DNA from: Halanaerobiales bacterium
Lineage (GTDB): Bacteria > Bacillota_F > Halanaerobiia > Halanaerobiales > DTU029
Assembly: GCA_016278415.1 (NCBI GenBank)
Contig: JADQBV010000141.1
Coordinates: forward strand, 1 to 11,887
Length of the DNA stretch: 11,887 nt
Direction of reading: 5' to 3'
The position numbers and the translations under genes were made by a program. Of this stretch, positions 5,906-11,395 are shown in pieces; position 1 is the first letter of the stretch; each line of letters starts with the position of its first letter. The notes beneath the pieces are model-generated. The model was not told the DNA's origin. It searched no databases and saw nothing but the letters and a program-made list of their open reading frames with translations.

Positions 5906-7295
5906 ATTAGGATTAAAGTTTTTTTCTATAATATTATTGGTGGCTCTTGGTGGACTCATTTTTACCAGTATTTATATAAACACTAGTATTGATAATAGAT
6001 TTTTTGACTATCTGTATTTAGAAGAAAAAGAGAAAATTGAAAATCTAGTAACAATAATTGAGGAAACGCTAGACGAAAATGAAAATTGGATAGATGTTAG
6101 AATGTTAGCTCACGATTTCATACGAATAAATAAGGTCAATTTATTGTTAGAAGATAAGAATGGAGATACTATATTCAACGGTCAGATGGGTATGATGATG
6201 AATAATATGATGAGTAATAATATGATGTCTAATGCCCATAATAATTATTCAAATCGTAATTCAAATAAATTTAAAAATAATAGTGAAATCTTCGAAATTC
6301 AATATAACGATAAAACGGTAGCTAATCTGTACTGGGAAACAAGCAGTAATGCAAATTTGTCTGAAAAAGCAGAGATTTTTACCAATAGAGTAAATAAAAT
6401 TATTATGATTGCTGCTATCTTTGTTTCAGTGTTAACAATATTAATAAGTTATTATTTCTCCCGTTATTTAACCAGACCTCTATTGCAGATGAATCAGATA
6501 GCAGGTAAGATTGTTAAAGGTGACTTTGACCATCATGTTGGGATAAAGGGCAAAGATGAATTGGCCGAGTTAGGACAATCTTTTAATGATATGGTTGATA
6601 AGTTAAAATATTTAGAGAAGATACGAACTGAGTCAACTTCTGATCTTGCTCATGAATTACGGACACCTTTAACTACGATCAAGAGTTATTTGGAGGGCAT
6701 CAAAGAAGGAATTTTATCAGCTGATTTAGATACAATACAAGAGATTGAAGAAGAGCTGGAACGGTTAATTAAACTGGTAAATAGATTAGGAGATTTAAGT
6801 GATGCTGAAAAAAGTATAGTTCATCAAGAAGTGGAGAAGATCTCTTTTTCTGAAATTTTACAGAATATAATAGATAGATTTTTACCACTTGCAGAAAAAA
6901 AAGAGGTTTCAATTGAAAGAAGAATAAAAGAAAATCTTAGTATTACAGCTGATCCAGATAATCTGGAATCTGTAATTATAAATTTACTTTCAAATGCAGT
7001 AAAATATACAAATGAGGGTGGGAAAATATTGATCAATCTGAAAAAAGAAGATAAAAGTATAATTTTCAGGATAACTGATACAGGTATTGGTATTGGTTCT
7101 GAAGATTTACCCTACATCTTTGAGAGATTCTACCGGACAGATAAATCACGTTCAACAAAGACAGGAGGAACAGGAATAGGTCTTGCTATAACCCGGGAAC
7201 TTGTATATGCTATGGGGGGAACCATAGAAGTAGAGAGCCCAGGTATTAATGCTGGCTCTACATTTATAGTGACTATACCTATAATTGACAATTAA
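5898..7295 (+). CDS. Membrane sensor histidine kinase with Met-rich sensor loop (465 aa)
   Basis: TM1 at about 6-28, an extracytoplasmic sensor domain at about 29-165, TM2 at about 167-187, a HAMP linker (about 188-242), the H-box SDLAHELRTPL with phospho-acceptor H252, then the ATPase domain with N box (NLLSNAVKYT, 362-371), G1 (DTGIGI), F box (FERFYR) and G2 (GTGIGLAI). All catalytic motifs are intact. The sensor domain contains MGMMMNNMMSNNMM (97-110, eight Met in 14 residues) followed by an Asn/Ser-rich stretch. Met clusters on the outer face suit Cu(I) or Ag(I) binding, as in CusS-type sensing, or Met oxidation. The start ATG 5898 lies inside the end of the regulator gene with AAGGTGA upstream, so translation is coupled. 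Confidence 0.92.
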   Translation: MSRLGLKFFSIILLVALGGLIFTSIYINTSIDNRFFDYLYLEEKEKIENLVTIIEETLDENENWIDVRMLAHDFIRINKVNLLLEDKNGDTIFNGQMGMMMNNMMSNNMMSNAHNNYSNRNSNKFKNNSEIFEIQYNDKTVANLYWETSSNANLSEKAEIFTNRVNKIIMIAAIFVSVLTILISYYFSRYLTRPLLQMNQIAGKIVKGDFDHHVGIKGKDELAELGQSFNDMVDKLKYLEKIRTESTSDLAHELRTPLTTIKSYLEGIKEGILSADLDTIQEIEEELERLIKLVNRLGDLSDAEKSIVHQEVEKISFSEILQNIIDRFLPLAEKKEVSIERRIKENLSITADPDNLESVIINLLSNAVKYTNEGGKILINLKKEDKSIIFRITDTGIGIGSEDLPYIFERFYRTDKSRSTKTGGTGIGLAITRELVYAMGGTIEVESPGINAGSTFIVTIPIIDN

Positions 7296-7385
7296 TATTA
7301 AAATGCTAAACTTCTATATAATTAAATTGATCTATGTCTATTTTCTATACTCCATTAATATTTAATAGGAATTTCTTTAGTAAAA

Positions 7386-7417
7386 TTCATAATTTCTTCA
7401 TATTCTCTTGTTATGAT
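7386..7417 (+). promoter_or_regulatory. Copy C of the response-regulator site with -10 element
   Basis: TTCA half-sites at 7386-7389 and 7397-7400, 11 bases apart, within AATTCATAATTTCTTCATA. A -10-like TATGAT follows at 7412-7417, at exactly the same offset (15 bases from the second TTCA) as in the other two copies. It lies between the kinase gene and the first Met-rich gene. Unlike copies A and B it lacks the downstream TACYC/GGGTA inverted repeat. Confidence 0.65.
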
Positions 7418-7538
7418 TTTATTAACAGGTGAGGATATGAAGAAATTTACACTGTAATGGGAGGAGGAACTTATTTTTGTAAATTATAACTAAAAATTAT
7501 AATATATAGATATATAAATATATGTGAGGTGTATAAAT

Positions 7539-8438
7539 ATGAAAAAAAGTAAAATAATATTGACAGTTTTTACTCTATTAATATTAATTTCAGTTTCTTC
7601 TGTAAGTAATGTTCAGGCGATGATGGGTGGAGGATTTGGTAATGGTCTATTAGGTGGTCTATTTGGTATTTTCGGTATGGGCACAGGTAATCAGGGAATG
7701 TTTTCGAGTAATATGAGTTTCGGTATGGGTCCAGGTATGGGATCTAATAGTCAAAATTATCAAGGGTATCCATATAACGGCTCCGGGAATATGGGTAGAA
7801 ATATGATGGGAAGTGGTATGTCTGGTTCAGGAATGTACGGATCTGGTATGTCTAACAATGGAATGTATGGAAATCAAATTAGTCCAAATCAGCCAATGAA
7901 TCAGCAGGAACAAAATAACAGTTATAATCTACAGGCAGAAATAGATTTTGAAGATGGCGAATTAAGAAAAATTGCCGTTGAATTTATTAATAAGCAATTA
8001 GGTGAGCAATATACAGTGGGAGATATCCTGGTATTTAATAATTCACCTTATTATATATCTGTAATTGACAGGAAGACTGGAAATGGAGCATTTGAATTAT
8101 TATATGATCCTTATTCGAACAGATTTAGTCCGGCACCAGGCCCCAACAGAATGTGGAATTTAAATAATGCAGGTACAGGAGTTAATCAAAATAAGAATGT
8201 TAACACTACTGTTAATCTTTCACGGGAAGAGTCAGTAGAGCAAGCTGAATATTTCCTTCAGGAAAATGGCAGTCAGTTAACTGTAGAAAGTGAAGGACAG
8301 CTTTTTAATGGATATTATACCTTTTATACTGGTGTAGGAGATAAAACTGTCGGGATGATAAGTGTCAATTCAGGCAGCGGGGAGGTCTGGTTCCATAACT
8401 GGCATGGACAAGTGGATAGGGTAATAAGGGACAACTAA
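7539..8438 (+). CDS. Exported Met/Gly-rich protein with two-part PepSY-like core, paralog 1 (299 aa)
   Basis: A signal peptide (about 1-27) ends in NVQA, a good cleavage site. Residues 28-120 form a low-complexity Met/Gly/Asn/Ser linker with about 15 Met, including repeats of the SGMSGSGMYGSGM type. The C-terminal core has two units: 138-207, ending SPYYISV, GAFELLYDP and GPNRMWN, and 228-297, with GYYTFYTG, VGMISVNSGSGEVW and HNWHG. The units look like diverged PepSY folds, small domains common in exported proteins. The start is ATG 7539 with GAGGTG at 7526-7531; the GTG at 7524 overlaps that site and is rejected. Probably controlled by copy C. Metal (Cu/Ag) binding by the Met linker is plausible but unproven. 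Confidence 0.85.
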   Translation: MKKSKIILTVFTLLILISVSSVSNVQAMMGGGFGNGLLGGLFGIFGMGTGNQGMFSSNMSFGMGPGMGSNSQNYQGYPYNGSGNMGRNMMGSGMSGSGMYGSGMSNNGMYGNQISPNQPMNQQEQNNSYNLQAEIDFEDGELRKIAVEFINKQLGEQYTVGDILVFNNSPYYISVIDRKTGNGAFELLYDPYSNRFSPAPGPNRMWNLNNAGTGVNQNKNVNTTVNLSREESVEQAEYFLQENGSQLTVESEGQLFNGYYTFYTGVGDKTVGMISVNSGSGEVWFHNWHGQVDRVIRDN

Positions 8439-8440
8439 AA

Positions 8441-8464
8441 AAAGTTATAAATCTTCATAACTTT
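8441..8464 (+). terminator. Weak AT-rich hairpin after Met-rich gene 1
   Basis: AAAGTTAT (8441-8448) pairs with ATAACTTT (8457-8464) around an eight-base loop, just after the stop codon at 8438. The stem is AT-rich and the T run is poor, so it is at best a weak terminator. Confidence 0.35.
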
Positions 8465-8541
8465 ATTTCGCAATCAAACATTAATATATGATAGGCTTTA
8501 CTCTAAAGTCGATTAAAAAAATAGGTTTAATAAGGTACAAA

Positions 8542-8573
8542 TTCATAATTTCTTCACAATCTAGTGTTATAAT
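8542..8573 (+). promoter_or_regulatory. Copy B of the response-regulator site with perfect -10
   Basis: TTCA half-sites at 8542-8545 and 8553-8556, 11 bases apart, in TTCATAATTTCTTCACA, followed by a perfect TATAAT at 8568-8573. The repeats occupy the -35 region, as expected for a PhoB-type activated promoter. Transcription would start near 8579-8581, giving a leader of about 40 bases to the SHOCT-protein gene at 8622 and the Met-rich gene behind it. Confidence 0.72.
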
Positions 8574-8578
8574 AAAAC

Positions 8579-8593
8579 TACCCGATAAGGGTA
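8579..8593 (+). repeat. Inverted repeat at the predicted transcription start
   Basis: TACCC-GATAA-GGGTA, five-base arms. The same position after copy A (4972-4986) holds TACTC-GAAAA-GGGTA, where the base change keeps an RNA G-U pair. It may be a 5' stabilising RNA hairpin or an operator for a second regulator; C/G-tract arms of this sort recall CsoR-type copper-repressor operators, though no CsoR gene is in the window. Confidence 0.45.
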
Positions 8594-8621
8594 TTTGGTA
8601 TAAAAGAAAGGAGCAAATATT

Positions 8622-8867
8622 ATGATGGGTTTTGGAATGGGTATGATGGGCGGAGGTGGATTTTCCTTGATATTCTGGATAATAATCATTATTGCTGTAA
8701 TTTATTATTTTAATAATCGAAGTCAGAGCGGTTCTAGTTCTGATTATAGTAATAGGAATTTCTCTAAGTATAATGAAAATAGGGCTGAAGAGATAGCTAA
8801 AGAGCGTTATGCTAGAGGCGAAATAAACAAGGAAGAACTTGATGATATTTTGAAAAATTTGAAATAA
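8622..8867 (+). CDS. Single-helix membrane protein with C-terminal SHOCT-like domain (81 aa)
   Basis: The N-terminus MMGFGMGMMGGGG has five Met in nine residues. One membrane helix follows (about 14-31), then a Ser/Asn-rich linker, and a C-terminal SHOCT-like motif (about 54-81: AEEIAKERYARGEINKEELDDILKNL). SHOCT domains are short helical modules at the ends of many small membrane proteins, with suspected oligomerisation or docking roles. The start ATG 8622 has AAAGGAG at 8607-8613. It is first in the transcript from copy B and is followed after 60 bases, without a terminator, by Met-rich gene 2, so both should be made together. The Met-rich tip would probably face outside, with the basic/acidic SHOCT end in the cytoplasm. 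Confidence 0.85.
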   Translation: MMGFGMGMMGGGGFSLIFWIIIIIAVIYYFNNRSQSGSSSDYSNRNFSKYNENRAEEIAKERYARGEINKEELDDILKNLK

Positions 8868-8927
8868 AGTATTTAAAGTAATTTGAGGAAAAATAAAAAA
8901 AGATATTTAAAGAAGGAGTGAATTAAT

Positions 8928-9761
8928 ATGTTTAAAAATAAGGTTTTTACATTGTTAATTGCAGTAATGTTGGTAGTTGGTATTTATTCAATAGCTGGAG
9001 CTCATGGGGCTTATAATGGTAATAATAACATGATGAGTAATGATTATAATGGTCAAATGAATGGTTTTAATAACCTAGGATATAATGGTCAGGGATATAA
9101 CGGTATGATGGGATCAGGCGGAATGATGGGTATGATGAGTATGATGATGGGCAGTGGCATGGGCTATGGTAATATGATGGGGAACGGCAATGGAATGATG
9201 GGAGGATATGATCCTGGAGTTAATGGAAATATAGATTACAGTCTTTCAGCACTTGGTATGAATGAAGATGAAGTTAAAGATCTAGCAATTGAACTTGTAG
9301 AAAGGCAGTTTGGTTCAGATTTTCAGATAAGTGATATATTTATTTTTGATAATTCACCATATTATATATCGGTTGTCAAGAAAGATAGTGAACAGGGTGC
9401 CTTTGAATTGTTATTTGATCCTTATAGAAAAGTAATTTATCCGGAATATGGACCAAATATGATGTGGAATACTGAAAATGGTATGAGCAATATGATGGGG
9501 TGGAGTGCAGCAAATGAAGAGAATATGATTTCTCGCCAGCAAGCATTAGATGATGCCAAGAAATATGCTCAGGCAAATGGCTTTACAGTGGAAGATGAAG
9601 GACATCAGTTCCCTGGTTATTATACATTCCATACAGGAGATACGAAAGATAATACAAGGGGCATGCTAAGTGTTAATGCTTATACAGGTCAGGTCTGGTA
9701 CCACAATTGGCACGGAGATTTAGCAACTGTAATTGAAGTTGAAAAACATATTGATAAATAA
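8928..9761 (+). CDS. Exported Met-rich protein with two-part PepSY-like core, paralog 2 (277 aa)
   Basis: A signal peptide (about 1-25) ends SIAGA before HGAYNGN. Residues 31-100 are Met/Gly/Asn/Tyr-rich with about 17 Met, peaking in SGGMMGMMSMMMGSGMGYG. The core matches paralog 1 throughout: ISDIFIFDNSPYYISVV, GAFELLFDP, GPNMMWN, then a short Met patch (NGMSNMMG, 184-191), and RQQALDDAKKYAQANGF, GYYTFHTG, GMLSVNAYTGQVWYHNWHG. Both core units resemble PepSY domains. The start ATG 8928 has AAGGAG at 8913-8918. It is second in the copy B operon behind the SHOCT protein. The linker differs in sequence from paralog 1 although composition is the same, so selection appears to act on composition. 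A metal-binding or oxidant-quenching role is inferred. Confidence 0.87.
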   Translation: MFKNKVFTLLIAVMLVVGIYSIAGAHGAYNGNNNMMSNDYNGQMNGFNNLGYNGQGYNGMMGSGGMMGMMSMMMGSGMGYGNMMGNGNGMMGGYDPGVNGNIDYSLSALGMNEDEVKDLAIELVERQFGSDFQISDIFIFDNSPYYISVVKKDSEQGAFELLFDPYRKVIYPEYGPNMMWNTENGMSNMMGWSAANEENMISRQQALDDAKKYAQANGFTVEDEGHQFPGYYTFHTGDTKDNTRGMLSVNAYTGQVWYHNWHGDLATVIEVEKHIDK

Positions 9762-9853
9762 AGGTATAGAGCAGATGATAGTTTGATAATAATTTCAAGT
9801 ATCTTAATATATTATAACTGTTTGAAAAGATATAATGAAAGGAGTGTTATGTA

Positions 9854-10078
9854 ATGGGTTATTGTTATGGCCTAAGTGGTTATGGTTCAACATTAGGAGG
9901 TTTCTGGTGGATTATGCCTTTACTGTTCTGGGGTTTGATAATTACAGGTGTAGTTCTTTTAGTTAGATCAAACAGGAAAAAAGGTAGTTACCAGGCTTTG
10001 GATACACTCAAACATGAATATGCACTGGGGCGTATATCTAGAGAAGAATTTATAAGCAGAAAAAAAGATTTACAATAG
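9854..10078 (+). CDS. Second single-helix SHOCT-like membrane protein (74 aa)
   Basis: A Gly/Tyr-rich N-terminus with one Cys (MGYCYGLSGYGS), one membrane helix (about 16-38), a basic stretch (RSNRKKG) and a SHOCT-like end (about 46-74: ALDTLKHEYALGRISREEFISRKKDL). It shares design with the 81-residue protein but the sequence outside the SHOCT motif differs, so the pair is related by architecture more than close duplication. The start ATG 9854 has AAAGGAG at 9838-9844. A TATAAT at 9831-9836 without a good -35, and TTGATA (9783)-N16-TAATAT (9805), are weak promoter candidates; read-through from Met-rich gene 2 is equally possible. A strong hairpin at 10090-10123 ends the unit. Confidence 0.82.
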   Translation: MGYCYGLSGYGSTLGGFWWIMPLLFWGLIITGVVLLVRSNRKKGSYQALDTLKHEYALGRISREEFISRKKDLQ

Positions 10079-10089
10079 AATTTTTTAGA

Positions 10090-10123
10090 AAATAATCAGA
10101 AGAGAAGTCTCTTCTGATTATTT
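10090..10123 (+). terminator. Long-stem terminator after the second SHOCT gene
   Basis: Sixteen-base perfect arms (10090-10105 and 10108-10123; AAATAATCAGAAGAGA and its complement) around a two-base loop, with a T run on either side. It can act in both directions. It marks the end of the operon, and the chemotaxis-receptor remnant begins just beyond it. Confidence 0.8.
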
Positions 10124-10132
10124 GATTCTAGA

Positions 10133-10491
10133 ACTCATCTAGCCAGCGATAAGATGGATACAGGTATTATGGAGATAGCTCATGGTCAAAAAGTTGTAAA
10201 ATCTGCTACAATGATTTTCAAGAAATCAAAAAAGCCATTAATAAGGTTTTACTAGGTATAAATAAATCTAATAATATAATCAAAGAAGCGAATAATAATA
10301 GTCAGACGGTTTCTATAAATATTACTAATATATCCAGGATTGCTAAAGAAAGTTCTAATAATGCAAAAGAAGTGGCATCATCCAGTCAAGAACAGACAGC
10401 TTTAATAAAAGGAACCACAAATATGACACTTGATCTTTCCTTAGTGGATGTAAATTTAAAACAGTTAGTTGATCAAAATAAAATTTATTAA
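10133..10491 (+). pseudogene. Truncated, frameshifted methyl-accepting chemotaxis protein remnant
   Basis: The 3' end of a chemotaxis-receptor gene without its front. One frame gives HLASDKMDTGIMEIAHGQ then KVVKSATM (up to about 10213). After a -1 shift near 10214-10218 the next frame gives FQEIKKAINKVLLGINKSNN and, further on, ISRIAKESSNNAKEVASSSQEQTALI before a stop at 10489-10491. These are the usual features of the receptor cytoplasmic tail, including the SSQEQT adaptation-helix pattern. No start codon or ribosome binding site is present, and the sensor, membrane and signalling-tip regions are absent. The remnant records a deletion or insertion at this site. The 230 bases after it hold an inverted repeat but no other gene. 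Confidence 0.75.
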
Positions 10492-10530
10492 ACTATTAAG
10501 GGAATATGTCTTAGACAATGTTTTATTATT

Positions 10531-10548
10531 ATGTAAAACACTTTACAT
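10531..10548. promoter_or_regulatory. Perfect dyad upstream of the methyltransferase gene
   Basis: ATGTAAA-ACAC-TTTACAT, seven-base arms with a four-base spacer, lying between the chemotaxis remnant and the methyltransferase gene. No T run follows, so it is not a terminator. TTTACA (10542-10547) could serve as a -35 with TATACT (10569-10574), but the 21-base spacing is too long. It could be an operator for an unknown dimeric regulator. Confidence 0.35.
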
Positions 10549-10722
10549 GAAAAAAAGGTAATTTATTCTATACTATACTTAGGAATATAACAGGTACTGA
10601 AATATTTTAATATATTGATTTGAGGAATAGTAAAGAAAAATTTATTGGTTTTGAAACAAATCAGGATAAAATAAATAAAAATTTAGATTATCCTAAATAA
10701 TTGAGGAAGTGACTTTCGATAT

Positions 10723-11355
10723 ATGGTTGATAATAATAAGATCAAAAAGCGCTATAATAGGATTGCCCTTATCTACGACTCGATGGAAGGCTTGATGGAA
10801 AAAGGAAAGATGGGGAGCTGGCGTAAAAAACTGTGGCAGAGAGTAGAAGAAAATCTACCAGATTCAGGCGGGAAACTGCTGGAAGCAGGTGTAGGGACAG
10901 GTAAAAATATAGCATACTATCCTGATAATATTGATTTGTATGCCATCGATTTTAGTAAAAATATGTTACAAAAAGCAAAGGAGAGAGCAAAGGGTTCTGG
11001 GAAGGATATAAACTTATTACAGATGGATATCCAGAATTTAGATTTCCATGATAATTTTTTTGATATTATTGTAACAAGCTGTGTCTTCTGTTCTGTACCG
11101 GATCCTGTGAAGGGTCTTAAGGAGTTAAGGAGAGTTTGTAAAACTGACGGTAAAATCATAATGCTGGAGCATATGCGGTCTAAAACGGAACCTGTAGGTA
11201 AATTAATGGATCTTTTTAACTGGGTTTCTTTATATACCTATGGTGCCAATATTAACCGTAGGACGATGGAGAATATTGAAAAAGCAGGTTTAAAGATAAA
11301 AGAAATAAATGATTTATTATTTGATATTGTTAGGGAAATTGTACTGGAACCTTAA
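10723..11355 (+). CDS. Class I SAM-dependent methyltransferase, METTL7/UbiE-like (210 aa)
   Basis: A Rossmann-fold methyltransferase. Motif I is KLLEAGVGTGKN (51-62), the acidic residue for SAM ribose is D76 (AIDFS), motif II/III is FDIIVTSCVFCSVPDP (113-128) and the post-motif is GKIIMLEHMRS (143-153). The block from CVFCSV through ELRRVCK to LEHMRS is close to what I recall of METTL7-type enzymes, which methylate alkyl thiols; small UbiE-like or phospholipid methyltransferases are alternatives. The ATG is weakly served: AGGAAG ends 13 bases before it, but an in-frame TGA upstream leaves no other start. A third Met-rich paralog gene begins 40 bases after its stop, so they are likely co-transcribed. 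The substrate cannot be read from sequence. Confidence 0.82.
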   Translation: MVDNNKIKKRYNRIALIYDSMEGLMEKGKMGSWRKKLWQRVEENLPDSGGKLLEAGVGTGKNIAYYPDNIDLYAIDFSKNMLQKAKERAKGSGKDINLLQMDIQNLDFHDNFFDIIVTSCVFCSVPDPVKGLKELRRVCKTDGKIIMLEHMRSKTEPVGKLMDLFNWVSLYTYGANINRRTMENIEKAGLKIKEINDLLFDIVREIVLEP

Positions 11356-11395
11356 GCTCAGGTATATCTTGAACTTAAAAAAGAGGTGTAATAGC

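Noticed and set aside
5735..5959. Minus-strand frame across the regulator/kinase junction
   Set aside because: Antisense to two strongly supported genes, with no start signal or recognisable product.
6824..7036. Minus-strand 70-codon frame within the kinase
   Set aside because: Antisense shadow of the conserved kinase ATPase region.
7618..9215. Met/Gly/Asn-coding stretches as tandem DNA repeats, CRISPR or a mobile element
   Set aside because: The repetition is at amino-acid level with irregular period; there are no regular spacers, terminal inverted repeats or transposase genes in the window.
9376..9576. Minus-strand 66-codon frame within Met-rich gene 2
   Set aside because: Antisense to the conserved core motifs shared by three paralogs.
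10917..11159. Minus-strand 80-codon frame within the methyltransferase gene
   Set aside because: Antisense shadow of the conserved SAM-binding fold.
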